64,000 nucleotides of DNA from positions 4,086,001 through 4,150,000 of the forward strand of contig NZ_CP109811.1 of the NCBI RefSeq assembly GCF_014856545.2, given 5' to 3'. Under the pieces are notes generated by a model. That model was not told where the DNA came from and did no database searches. It saw only the letters and a list, made by a program, of their open reading frames with translations. This DNA comes from Mesobacillus jeotgali (GTDB lineage Bacteria > Bacillota > Bacilli > Bacillales > Cytobacillaceae). Positions 17,914 through 26,513 of the stretch are shown here, piece after piece; position 1 is the first letter of the stretch, and each line of letters begins with the position of its first letter. The position numbers were made by a program, and so were the translations under genes.

Positions 17914-18186
17914 CTACCCGCCTACCCGGGTTGTTTTATAACGGTAATTTTTGATCAGCTGTTCGAGCTCATCCATGGTTTCCGCCTCAAAGCGGATATG
18001 TACAGCATTGACGATGAATGTTTTTGTAAAAGCAAGCTCATCCTCGCTTAAGATTTCCGCTCTCCATCCTTCCGCCTCATACACAAACGGGAAGGAGTCG
18101 GTCACGAGCCTGCCGCCCAGCTCTTCAAAATACATTCCAAGGTGACCCCTGTTGATTCCGCGGAATTCTAGTATTCTATCAACCAT
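17914..18186 (-). CDS. Uncharacterised protein coupled to moaD
   Basis: A 90 aa soluble protein of unknown function. It contains ILEFRGINRGHLGMYFEELG and ends with KNYRYKTTRVGG, a Gly-Gly terminus like that of MoaD itself. The ATG lies one base past the moaD stop and uses GGTGG inside the moaD end as ribosome site; a TTG at 18201 is an alternative start. Strict coupling to moaD and position beside aor suggest a role in cofactor assembly or insertion, which is inference. Some archaeal MoaD-like proteins carry an extra C-terminal domain; this may be a split equivalent. Confidence 0.6.
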   Translation of the reverse strand: MVDRILEFRGINRGHLGMYFEELGGRLVTDSFPFVYEAEGWRAEILSEDELAFTKTFIVNAVHIRFEAETMDELEQLIKNYRYKTTRVGG

Positions 18187-18187
18187 A

Positions 18188-18460
18188 TCAGCCACCGGCA
18201 ACCGGAGGAAACAGCGCGAACTGGTCGCTTTCTTTTACATACGTTTGAAGGTCCTGGTCATGGACGATGTTCCGGCCATTGATGTAGACATGCACAAATG
18301 GCTTGAGCGTCTTTTCTTCTGTAAAAATCTCTTCGTGTAAAACCGGGAACATTTCGCACATTTTATCAAGCACGTCCATAACCCGGTCTCCATCAGGCTT
18401 CACTTCGACTGTCACGCCTCCGCAAATCTCCCTGAGATTAGCAAATACCTTAACCTGCAT
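18188..18460 (-). CDS. moaD: MoaD-like sulfur carrier protein
   Basis: A 90 aa ubiquitin-fold protein whose C-terminal thiocarboxylate donates sulfur to make the dithiolene of molybdopterin/tungstopterin. It starts MQVKVFANLREI, a typical MoaD beta-strand, and ends FPPVAGG with the essential Gly-Gly. GGAGAAAGGGG stands before the ATG. No moaE is in the window, so it may be served by a MoaE elsewhere or be dedicated to the AOR cofactor. Confidence 0.88.
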   Translation of the reverse strand: MQVKVFANLREICGGVTVEVKPDGDRVMDVLDKMCEMFPVLHEEIFTEEKTLKPFVHVYINGRNIVHDQDLQTYVKESDQFALFPPVAGG

Positions 18461-18548
18461 CCTAAACGCCCCTTTCTCCTTACCTTAATAATAAATTGAA
18501 AAATGAAAAATGTCATTAGCTCTTTCAGCAGGGACTCTTCACTCTCAT

Positions 18549-19436
18549 TTACGATTTTTGATTCACTATTTCTGAGAACTGTCTGATCATCGGAGTGTTT
18601 TCAGCATCTGTATGGGTCACAAGATAAAATTCCCGTTCGTATGGTTCAAACATGTCAACGATTTTAATACGGCCAGCTCTTTGTGCAGGCATTGCCGCCA
18701 GCCTTGAAATAAAACTGATGCCAAGTCCTGCTTCAACCGCAGCGATTACGGATTCTGTGCTTCCGATGGATACGGCAACTGTCAAATCTTCAAATGACAG
18801 GCCTTTTTCTGCTAAGTAATGCTCCATCATTTTGCGAGTGCCCGATCCTTCTTCACGTAGGACGAAATCATATTGTTGAAGTTGTGAAAAATCTGCTGAA
18901 TCCGTTTGGACTAATGGGTGGCCTTCTGGCGTAACTAAAACCAGCGAGTCCGTGGCAACCGGGTTGCTTTTTACCAATCGGGATTCGACCTTCATCCCGA
19001 TGATCGCAGCATCAATCTGGTGGTTCTGCAGTTTTTCAAGTATTTTTTTCGAATCGCCGATTTCGATTTTGACATCCACCTTCGGAAAAAGGCTGCGGAA
19101 CCTTTTAACCCAGCCGGGAAGCAAATAGGTTCCTGGTATGGTACTCGCCCCAATTGTCAGAGTGCCTGTCAAGGTTCCCTGGAATTCTCCGAGTTCGCCC
19201 TCCAGCATCCTCCACCGCTTGGCAATGTCCTTTGCCGCTGTATACACAAGCACACCTGCAGGAGTCGGCCTGATTCCTGCCGCCCCTCTGTCAAGCAGTT
19301 CAAATCCCAGCTCATCTTCCAGGCTTTTGATTTTGAGACTGACAGATGGCTGCGAGCTCTTAAGCGCGGCCGCTGCTTCAGAAAAACTATTCTTTTCGAC
19401 AACCATTATGAATGCCTCTAGTTTTTTCAAATTCAT
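18549..19436 (-). CDS. LysR family regulator, CysL-like / selenium-associated type
   Basis: A 295 aa transcription factor. The winged helix-turn-helix spans residues 1-60 (FSEAAAALKSSQPSVSLKIK) and the effector domain residues about 90-290. The features GASTIPGTYLLPGW, REEGSGTRKMMEHYL and GSTESVIAAVEAGLGI match CysL/YeiE relatives, and especially the LysR subgroup that NCBI names selenium metabolism-associated. Subgroup assignment is from memory. It precedes brnQ divergently and lies 2.6 kb from a probable selenoprotein gene. GGAG precedes the ATG. Confidence 0.8.
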   Translation of the reverse strand: MNLKKLEAFIMVVEKNSFSEAAAALKSSQPSVSLKIKSLEDELGFELLDRGAAGIRPTPAGVLVYTAAKDIAKRWRMLEGELGEFQGTLTGTLTIGASTIPGTYLLPGWVKRFRSLFPKVDVKIEIGDSKKILEKLQNHQIDAAIIGMKVESRLVKSNPVATDSLVLVTPEGHPLVQTDSADFSQLQQYDFVLREEGSGTRKMMEHYLAEKGLSFEDLTVAVSIGSTESVIAAVEAGLGISFISRLAAMPAQRAGRIKIVDMFEPYEREFYLVTHTDAENTPMIRQFSEIVNQKS

Positions 19437-19600
19437 ATTATTTACTCCATCTGCTGTTCGACTTCTTATTTATTCATTTTAATATATTAAGGGCTTGTAT
19501 TGGGCAAGATATTTATTATCCTGAATTTTACTGTTAAAATAGTATTGACATATTATTATCTGAATATTAATATAGTTCTTGTAAATATATTTTACAATAA

Positions 19601-19866
19601 TAAAAATCGATGACGAGAACACGTCCTTTATGGAACCTGATCCGCAGAGAGCCGGTGATTTGCTGCAAGCCGGTGTTCAGATTATAGAGGAACATCATCT
19701 CTGAGATGCAAAGCTGAAACCTGATTCCAGTAAGCTTTGCCGGCTGGTCCGCCGTTAAATGGAACACGTATGATGGTACGTTGATGAGAGCCGCATGTTT
19801 GTGCGGAATCAGGGTGGTAACGCGAGAACAACTCGTCCCTATTTTTCAGGGGCGAGTTTTTTGTTT
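19601..19866 (+). ncRNA. T-box leader of brnQ, probably isoleucine-specific
   Basis: A tRNA-sensing leader. The conserved T-box AGGGTGGTAACGCGAG is at 19811-19826, followed by a terminator whose stem is ACTCGTCCC / GGGGCGAGT with T6. Stem I starts at about 19601; its specifier loop on the 3' side reads AAC-AUC-A, making AUC (19694-19696) the likely specifier codon, for isoleucine. Uncharged tRNA-Ile would bind and open the antiterminator. The specifier is inferred from the loop pattern. Confidence 0.88.
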
Positions 19867-19940
19867 TTTATTGTATAACATTCCGTTCCGGATTTCCTAT
19901 ACTCTCAGTGCCAGAACATTATATTAGGAGGAGAAAAAGG

Positions 19941-21272
19941 ATGGGAAGCTTAAGGGGTAAAGAAACACTCACAATCGGTCTGATGTTATTTGCATTATTT
20001 TTTGGAGCAGGGAACCTGATTTTCCCGCCGTTCCTGGGGCAGGAAGCAGGAGCGAATTTTTGGCCAGCCATGCTTGGTTTTGTTGTAACCGGAGTTGGAC
20101 TGCCATTATTGACTGTTGTTGTCATCTCGATGGCTAAGGATGGTATAAAAGAAATCGGCTCTAAGGTACACCCAGCTTTTGCAATCGTTTTCAGTGCTGC
20201 AGTGTATTTGTCAATCGGGCCTTTCTTCGGCATTCCAAGGAGCGCCAATGTCGCTTTTGAAATGTCCGTTAAGCCGTTCCTTGGGGAATCCGGAGTGAAT
20301 TCTCCAGTACTTTGGCTGTTTACACTAGTCTTTTTCGCACTCGTTTACTGGGTTACGTTAAACCCTTCAAAAATGGTCGAACGGATTGGAAGCATCCTGA
20401 CGCCTGTTTTGCTTGCAGCGATCGTCCTGCTCGTGATTGGCAGCTTTTTTAAGCTGGAAGGTTCGTTTGGACAGGTATCTGAAAAATACACATCAGCTCC
20501 ATTTGCTACGGGATTCCTGGAAGGGTACCTGACGATGGATACCATTGCTGCGTTGGCCTTCGGTATCATTGTGGTTGGAGCTATCCAGCAGAAAAAAGCG
20601 CTGGAACGCAAACAGGTTGTACGGGAAACATTGAAGGCTGGTGTCATCGCTGGCATCGGATTAGCTTTTGTATATGTTACAGTCGGCCTTCTAGGTGCAA
20701 AAATGGCCTCAGTTGGTGAATACGAAAATGGCGGTGCGATTTTAACAGAATCGGCAAAGCTGATGTTCGGGGCGCCGGGCATGCTGCTGCTCGGATTGAT
20801 CGTAACACTTGCCTGCTTCACAACGGCAGTTGGCCTTGTGGCCGCGACAAGCCAATTTTTCGCCAAAATGATGCCAAAGGTTTCATATAAGACTTTCACA
20901 CTCGTTGTGACAGTGATCAGCTTATTGATCGCGAATCTTGGCCTCAACCAGATCATTTCGATTTCGGTACCAGTGTTGATCGTCCTTTATCCGATCACGA
21001 TCGTCCTTGTCATCCTCTCCTTCCTTGACCGTTTCTTCAAGGGAGCACGCGGAGTCTATGTGGGAGCGGTATTTGCAACAACACTTGTGAGTGTAGTTGA
21101 CGGTTTGAAGACATTCGGTGTTGAGTCAGAGGCACTCGGATCACTACTAAAATCATTGCCGCTATATGCGGAGGGACTGGGCTGGCTGCTGCCTGCACTT
21201 GTTGGTGCACTTGCTGGCTGGGCCTTTGACAGGCTGGTTCCATCTAAAGAGTTAAAGACGGCTTCAGAATAA
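19941..21272 (+). CDS. brnQ: Branched-chain amino acid transport system II carrier protein
   Basis: A 443 aa sodium-coupled importer of leucine, isoleucine and valine with about twelve membrane helices. The N-terminus LFALFFGAGNLIFPPFLGQ is the classic LIVCS family signature. The ATG at 19941 has AGGAGGAGAAAAAGG upstream; longer starts precede that site. Expression is controlled by the T-box leader, so the gene is switched on when charged tRNA (probably Ile) runs short. Confidence 0.93.
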   Translation: MGSLRGKETLTIGLMLFALFFGAGNLIFPPFLGQEAGANFWPAMLGFVVTGVGLPLLTVVVISMAKDGIKEIGSKVHPAFAIVFSAAVYLSIGPFFGIPRSANVAFEMSVKPFLGESGVNSPVLWLFTLVFFALVYWVTLNPSKMVERIGSILTPVLLAAIVLLVIGSFFKLEGSFGQVSEKYTSAPFATGFLEGYLTMDTIAALAFGIIVVGAIQQKKALERKQVVRETLKAGVIAGIGLAFVYVTVGLLGAKMASVGEYENGGAILTESAKLMFGAPGMLLLGLIVTLACFTTAVGLVAATSQFFAKMMPKVSYKTFTLVVTVISLLIANLGLNQIISISVPVLIVLYPITIVLVILSFLDRFFKGARGVYVGAVFATTLVSVVDGLKTFGVESEALGSLLKSLPLYAEGLGWLLPALVGALAGWAFDRLVPSKELKTASE

Positions 21273-21280
21273 TAGGAATG

Positions 21281-21322
21281 AAATGGACCGGGCGTGAAAA
21301 ATGCCCGGTCCATTATTTTTTA
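21281..21322. terminator. Bidirectional terminator between brnQ and the GNAT gene
   Basis: AATGGACCGGGC and GCCCGGTCCATT form a 12-base stem with T or A runs on each side. Confidence 0.9.
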
Positions 21323-21862
21323 TATGGAGATAGCTTCCCACTCCGACCTTAGGATTCCCATATTGATTCGGTCGTAAATTTTGCCATCACGATGGACCCC
21401 TTGTCTCACCCTGCCTTCGATTTGAAAACCGGCATTCTGGTAGGCACGGATTCCCCGCTCATTATATTCAATGACATCCAGGCCGACACGGTTCAGGTTC
21501 AGTTCATGAAAGGCATAGCGAAGAATGAGCTGCAGCGCTTCGGAACCATATCCTTTACCACGGTCATTGGCGTTGCCGATGCCCATTGCGAGCATCCCTG
21601 CCCTGTTATTCCATTCGATGCTGTGGATGACGATAAATCCAATCAGCCTGTCATCCTCGATCGTCCGTAAGCGGAAGTAAAAGCTGTTCGAACCAGGATC
21701 ACCCTCACCTTCAAAATGTTCAACCGGGCGCGGTATCGCAATATCGGTGTCCACATTTCTCAGGTACTCAGGGTCTTCATCCCAGGAAGCGATGATTTCT
21801 GTATCCCCTTCCCTTTTTGCTGTAAGCTTTAGCGTTTGGCCGCGAAAAAGATTTTTTGTCAT
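21320..21862 (-). CDS. GNAT family N-acetyltransferase, RimJ/RimL-like
   Basis: A 180 aa acetyl-CoA-dependent acetyltransferase. The acetyl-CoA pyrophosphate loop NDRGKGYGSEAL is at about 98-109, followed by RVGLDVIEYNERGIRAYQNAGF, typical of the RimJ/RimL/SpeG group (Acetyltransf_3). The substrate is unknown. TAGGAGAAAAAAATC precedes the ATG. The gene is convergent with brnQ. Confidence 0.85.
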   Translation of the reverse strand: MTKNLFRGQTLKLTAKREGDTEIIASWDEDPEYLRNVDTDIAIPRPVEHFEGEGDPGSNSFYFRLRTIEDDRLIGFIVIHSIEWNNRAGMLAMGIGNANDRGKGYGSEALQLILRYAFHELNLNRVGLDVIEYNERGIRAYQNAGFQIEGRVRQGVHRDGKIYDRINMGILRSEWEAISI

Positions 21863-22076
21863 GATTTTTTTCTCCTATTCTAGTATTAATTTCACCTCTG
21901 CATCTGAAAAAACCAATTTATATATACGCAATATACTATCCCCTTTAGGTTTGATATTTCCATCTTATGGTTTACGGATGCTTAAGGCAATAAAAATTAT
22001 TGTAAGTTTTAGGTTCGATGTATAAAGGTATAATCCAAACAAAATCTAAATGATGAAAAGTGAACAGGAGGCTGCT

Positions 22077-22709
22077 ATGACACTAAATATCAAAATCTAC
22101 TCTGATTACGTTTGACCATTCTGCTTTTTGGCGGAGTTTCCGCTAATGGAAGCGATAAAAGGGAAGGATGTCCGACTTGAATGGATGCCTTTTGAATTGA
22201 GGCCCTATCCGAACAAAACACTCAAGCCTGAAGAACACTATCTGCAAAGCACCTGGAAGCAATCCGTCTACCCAATGGCTGAGCGGATGGGAATCGACAT
22301 AGTCCTTCCGGATGTGTCTCCCCAGCCATATACTCATCTGGCATTCGAAGGCTATCAGTATGCGAAGGAGATAGGAAAAGGAAATGAGTATAACGACCAT
22401 ATGCTCCGGGCTTTTTTCCAGAGGGAGCTGGATATTGGGGATATCGAGGTGTTGACGATGCTTGCCGAAGAGATCGGCCTGGATGAAATGGAGTATCGTG
22501 AAGCACTGGAAACTAGGAAATATAAAGAAGCACATCTACAGGCTCTTCACCATGCCTATAACGAGGTTGATATAACCGCTGTCCCTACCTTTATCATTGG
22601 TGACAGGGTCGTTCCGGGAATGAGATCGAAAGAAGCGCTGGAACAAATTATTAAATCAGAAATGGGAGATTCAGGTGATGGTTTATCATGCGGAGTGGAT
22701 GGATGTTAA
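22077..22709 (+). CDS. Probable selenoprotein: DsbA/FrnE family oxidoreductase with Sec13 in a UPFC motif
   Basis: A thioredoxin-fold DsbA/FrnE family thiol oxidoreductase of 210 aa. It reads MTLNIKIYSDYV-TGA-PFCFLAEF: the TGA at 22113-22115 replaces the first cysteine of the usual CPFC active site, and Cys16 is kept. The frame is open before and after the TGA, AGGAGG precedes the ATG at 22077 by seven bases, and the rest of the protein is undamaged, including the cis-Pro loop (TAVPTF, Pro170) and a C-terminal pair Cys205/Cys210. A SECIS-like hairpin follows the TGA. Read as Sec this gives UxxC. No signal peptide, so it acts in the cytoplasm. A nonsense mutation or sequencing error is the alternative. 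Without recoding, the open frame begins only at TTG 22128 and lacks the active site. Confidence 0.82.
22122..22154 (+). promoter_or_regulatory. SECIS-like hairpin downstream of the in-frame TGA
   Basis: The upper stem GGCGGA (22130-22135) pairs with TCCGCT (22139-22144) around the three-base loop GUU. The lower stem TGCTT (22122-22126) pairs with AAGCG (22150-22154), with an internal loop between. The loop G is at 22136, 20 bases after the TGA. Known bacterial SECIS elements have a G, usually followed by U, at the start of a small apical loop at roughly this distance. It lies in coding sequence, as in other bacteria. Confidence 0.75.
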
Positions 22710-22717
22710 AGCTAAAA

Positions 22718-22753
22718 AGGGCAGCCACAATTTGTGGACTGCCTCTTTTAAAA
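22718..22753 (+). terminator. Terminator after the selenoprotein gene
   Basis: GGCAG and CCAC pair with GTGG and CTGCC around AATTT, with one mismatch, followed by TCTTTT. Confidence 0.75.
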
Positions 22754-22786
22754 TATAAAATGTATAAAATTCAACTTCGAGAATTG

Positions 22787-22908
22787 TCCAGCTTCAGCGC
22801 CTAGCCCCTCGAGTCGCTTCGGTCTGCCCAATGAAGTCAAAGAACGACTTCACTGGGCAGACCTCCAGCGCTTGTCGGGGCTGACCAAGGCGCTTACGCT
22901 TTTCTTAC
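22787..22908 (+). repeat. Interspersed composite repeat, short form
   Basis: About 120 bases matching the two ends of the long copies (8537-8780 and 42841-43090) but lacking their central module of about 115 bases. It contains a long inverted repeat (GTCTGCCCAATGAAGTC / GACTTCACTGGGCAGAC). It separates the selenoprotein gene from the MMPL gene. Confidence 0.8.
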
Positions 22909-25900
22909 TATGCCCTTTTAAACGGCCACCAGTTTGCTTCACCGAAGTTCTTCACCAGTACCGGGATGAACAAAGGCAGCATGATGAATGCGTATAAGAA
23001 CAATCCAACAAGCAGGATTGACGCGATTTGCAGCAGGGACATCATTCCTGATGGCATCATCGCTGCAAATGTACCGCCGAGGATGACAGCCGCAGAAATA
23101 ATGACTGTTCCCATCTTTTTCATCGACAGCAGCATAGCTTCGGAGATTGACAGATTCTTATATTCATTGAATCGGTCCATCAAGAAGATGCTGTAGTCGA
23201 CTCCAAGGGCAACAAGGATGACAAAGGCAAAGAACGGTACTGCCCAGCTGATGCCTGAATATCCAAGGATATCAACATAGATGACCTCGTTGACAGCCAT
23301 TGCCGTATAATAAGTTAAAATCAGTGAGCCGATAATGTAGATCGGCATGATGATCGAGCGGAACAGGAACACAAGGATAATCCCGATCCCCACCAGCATC
23401 AAGATGACCGTCCGTGAGTAGTCCTGGCCGGACATCGTATCAAGGTCGGCGTTCGTGCTCGTGATGCCGCCAATTGCCACTTCCGCATTCTCAAGCTTCG
23501 TCCCTTTCGTCGCACGCTCAACTGCTTCCTCGATTTCAGCAACCTGAGCCATGGCTTCATTTGAATAAGGATTTGCTTCAAAAATAACGTCCATCGTCAT
23601 GACTTTGCGGTCGTTTGACATATAAACATCAAATACCTGGGTGAATTCTTCACTCTCAAGTACATCAGCCGGCAAATAGAAGCCGTTGAAATCAGATTCA
23701 GCCAGGCCATCCAGATATTCCTGTGCAGAGCCAAGACCTTCAGATACCTGGTTCAAGCCGTCCGTACTCTGGTTAAGACCATCTGTAAGCTGGTCCAGCT
23801 GGCCTCCAAGACCGCCAAACCCTGCCAGCAGCTGCTGCTGTCCGGCATTGATTCCAGTCAGTCCATCCGTCAGCCTCGGGAAATTATCAACGATTTGACC
23901 CTGGCCGTCAGCCAGCTGGTCCAGTCCTGACTGCTGCTCCTCGATTCCGTCGATGAGCTGCTGGAGTCCAGGACCTAAGTTTGCCTGCTGTGCCAGAGCA
24001 TCGGCGAAGGCTTCATTTGCTTTTGCCATGCCGCCTGTAAGCTGAGGCATTTTCTCATTAAGTTGGTCCAAACCTGTTGATGTTTGGGCTAATTGATTCT
24101 GCATATCTAAGAGATTAGTTTTAAGGGTTTTATATGTGTCATCATCTGCCCCGTATTCACTTTCAATGTGACTGAATAATTCGAGCTGTTTCTGTGATAT
24201 ACCTGCAGATAGTCCAGCAAGACCATCACCAATTCCTTTGTAACCAGCTTCAAGCTCTGCCAGACCTGTCTGCATCTCAACATAATTCCCCTGAAGCTCC
24301 TTATACCCAGCAAGCAGTTCCTCGGCTCCCGCCTTAGCTTCTGCTAATCCGGCCTGAAGCTGGTCAGAACCAGCAGATCCCTTTCGGATGCCGTTTTCTA
24401 TTTTTGCCAGGTTGGTCTGGATCTCCCCAAGACCTGACTTAATTTCGGTCGTTCCATTGATTAACTGGTTGATGCCATCAGCAGCACCATCCAGTTCCGG
24501 AGCTGATTTGGACAGCTCTGATTCTGCTTCCTGAAGTCCTTCGCTGATTTTATCCAAACCTTCTTTTCCTTCTCCAAGTCCTGAACCGAGTGTTTCAGCC
24601 TGCTTGGATACGAAGAAGTCTTGTATTGGTTCGCCGGTTGGCCTTGTTACCGAGCGAACTGTGTCAACGAGGTCGACCTTTTCTAATTCAGTGCTGATTC
24701 TCTCAGCCAGCTCGATGTATTCTGCTGAATCCATTCTTTCGTCATTTTTCAAAATGACCTGGGTTGGCATGGATTCACCAGGTCCGAAGCTATCGGCGAT
24801 TGCGTTAAAGGCCTTGATTGAGTTTACATCCCCGCTGATTTCATCCAGTGAGTTATAGCTTAACTCCCCATCGTATGAAAACAGGAATGGTACGCATACT
24901 GCCGCTACAATCAAGAGGCTGAGGAATGGACGAGCCAGTGAGAAGCTGCCGACCGTGCCCCATAATTTGCTTTCACCATGTTCAGCGCTCTGTTTTGAAG
25001 GCCAGAAAATCTTTTGTCCTAATACCGCCATAAAAAATGGGACAATAGTGAATAATCCGAGCAAGAGCATTGCGACACCAATCGCTACGGCTGCAGCAGA
25101 CTGATATAAAATAAATTGGGAGAATCCTATAGCGGCGAATCCGATCATAACCGCTACACCGCTGAAAAAGACTGTACGTCCCGCGTTTTTGTATGTTGCG
25201 ACAATCGCAGCCGGCACGCTTTCATTATGCGTCATCTCTTCCTTAAAACGGCTGAGCAGCAAAATACAGTAATCCGTTCCGATTCCGAACAATACGGCCA
25301 CTAGGAAAATCTGCGTATAGTTTGAAAGCGGGAAATCGAATTGATCAACAAGCATGGCTACGATTGATTGTGAAACAAGATAGGCCATCCCGACTGTCAA
25401 TAATGGAATGACAGGAGCGACGACAGACCTGAATACCAGCAAAAGCACCACGAGGATAAAGACCACTGTGATTCCTTCAGTCTTTTTCAAACCTTCTTCA
25501 GAGCTTGTCATCAAGTCTTCATTGATCAGCCACTGACTTGTGTAATAGTGGTCGACTTCGATATCTTCAATCGTTTCATACAGAAGCTTGCTTACCTCCG
25601 CTGGTTCGCGGTCATTCCAATTGACCGTGACTGAAGTTAAGATCGATTTCCCATCGTCAGAAACAAGCTGTGCCTTAAGGCTCTCTTCATTGAAATGTGT
25701 CAGAATATCGGTGATCCCAATTTCCTCGCTGTTATCTTCAAGTGCGCGGATTGCTTTCTCCGCTTCATTGATTTCTTCCTGGGTCAATTTCTTTTCACTA
25801 TGGAAAACAAGTGCGACCTGGGTATCATCCCCTCCGCCTTCTTGTTTCCTTACGTCGTCCATGATTTTTCCGGCCAGCGTCGATGAATATTCGTCCGGCA

Positions 25901-26021
25901 CGGTAATCTGGCCTTTTTCCCGGACAAGCTCCGCCATATTCGGCGCAGCCATGAACAGACCTGCAGCCACAAGAATCCATGCAATAATAACAAACCATTT
26001 CTGCTTAATAATGAATTTCAC
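22908..26021 (-). CDS. MMPL/RND family exporter (YdfJ-like)
   Basis: A 1037 aa membrane transporter with two halves of about six helices each (residues about 8-28 and 175-370, then about 860-1030). Between them lies a very long extracellular region (about 440-800) of coiled repeats in the style of QLADGLxxLxxG, as in YhgE/MmpL-type proteins. MMPL motifs such as GTDYCILLLSRFKEE and GVDYSIFLMDRFNEY contain the proton-relay aspartates. It starts at GTG, one base after the marR stop, so it is translationally coupled to it. A role in export of lipids or toxic compounds is likely; the substrate is unknown. Confidence 0.88.
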   Translation of the reverse strand: MKFIIKQKWFVIIAWILVAAGLFMAAPNMAELVREKGQITVPDEYSSTLAGKIMDDVRKQEGGGDDTQVALVFHSEKKLTQEEINEAEKAIRALEDNSEEIGITDILTHFNEESLKAQLVSDDGKSILTSVTVNWNDREPAEVSKLLYETIEDIEVDHYYTSQWLINEDLMTSSEEGLKKTEGITVVFILVVLLLVFRSVVAPVIPLLTVGMAYLVSQSIVAMLVDQFDFPLSNYTQIFLVAVLFGIGTDYCILLLSRFKEEMTHNESVPAAIVATYKNAGRTVFFSGVAVMIGFAAIGFSQFILYQSAAAVAIGVAMLLLGLFTIVPFFMAVLGQKIFWPSKQSAEHGESKLWGTVGSFSLARPFLSLLIVAAVCVPFLFSYDGELSYNSLDEISGDVNSIKAFNAIADSFGPGESMPTQVILKNDERMDSAEYIELAERISTELEKVDLVDTVRSVTRPTGEPIQDFFVSKQAETLGSGLGEGKEGLDKISEGLQEAESELSKSAPELDGAADGINQLINGTTEIKSGLGEIQTNLAKIENGIRKGSAGSDQLQAGLAEAKAGAEELLAGYKELQGNYVEMQTGLAELEAGYKGIGDGLAGLSAGISQKQLELFSHIESEYGADDDTYKTLKTNLLDMQNQLAQTSTGLDQLNEKMPQLTGGMAKANEAFADALAQQANLGPGLQQLIDGIEEQQSGLDQLADGQGQIVDNFPRLTDGLTGINAGQQQLLAGFGGLGGQLDQLTDGLNQSTDGLNQVSEGLGSAQEYLDGLAESDFNGFYLPADVLESEEFTQVFDVYMSNDRKVMTMDVIFEANPYSNEAMAQVAEIEEAVERATKGTKLENAEVAIGGITSTNADLDTMSGQDYSRTVILMLVGIGIILVFLFRSIIMPIYIIGSLILTYYTAMAVNEVIYVDILGYSGISWAVPFFAFVILVALGVDYSIFLMDRFNEYKNLSISEAMLLSMKKMGTVIISAAVILGGTFAAMMPSGMMSLLQIASILLVGLFLYAFIMLPLFIPVLVKNFGEANWWPFKRA

Positions 26022-26022
26022 G

Positions 26023-26478
26023 TTATTCCACCCTGCTCTTTCTTTCTGTTAAAATGTCATTCAACTTGTCGTAAGTCTTTAGAAACTGAACGATTTCATC
26101 CTGATCGAATTTTTCAATAAAGGATCCTACTAGTGCCTGAATCCTTTCCTCTGCCTTCTGGAATAATTCATTTCCCTTTTCAGTCAAAGACAGGTAGACC
26201 AGGCGCCGGTCATTTTCATCCCGCTCCCGCTGGATCAGCCCTTTTTCCCACAATCGGGTAATAATTGCGGTAATCGCACTTTTTTTGACATCGAATACTT
26301 CCGCCAGCTCGGAGGACGTACAAGTGTCAACCTTATTGATATACCGCAGTGTATAGTGCTGATCATTCGTCAGGTCTGAACCTATTTCTTCCTTGATCAG
26401 TCCCTCGGCAATCTTGTTGACCGAAAAAGAAACATGGATATAATGGTCAACTAAATCCTTGATTGATTTATCACACAT
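26023..26478 (-). CDS. MarR family transcriptional regulator
   Basis: A 151 aa winged-helix repressor. The recognition region is TSSELAEVFDVKKSAITAIITRL, followed by the wing DENDRRLVYLSLTEKG. First gene of a two-gene operon with the MMPL exporter, which it probably represses until a ligand binds. GAGGTGA precedes the ATG. Repeated 8-base motifs just upstream are candidate operators. Confidence 0.88.
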   Translation of the reverse strand: MCDKSIKDLVDHYIHVSFSVNKIAEGLIKEEIGSDLTNDQHYTLRYINKVDTCTSSELAEVFDVKKSAITAIITRLWEKGLIQRERDENDRRLVYLSLTEKGNELFQKAEERIQALVGSFIEKFDQDEIVQFLKTYDKLNDILTERKSRVE

Positions 26479-26513
26479 GTCTATCTATTCACCTCGCTCA
26501 AAACTTATTCCAT

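Noticed and set aside
19567..19767. Minus-strand open frame in the brnQ leader
   Set aside because: The region is a structured T-box leader, and the frame has no family resemblance.
22128..22709. Annotating the DsbA/FrnE gene as a normal protein starting at TTG 22128
   Set aside because: There is no ribosome site for that start, the active site would be lost, and the strong AGGAGG/ATG at 22070-22079 lies in frame upstream.
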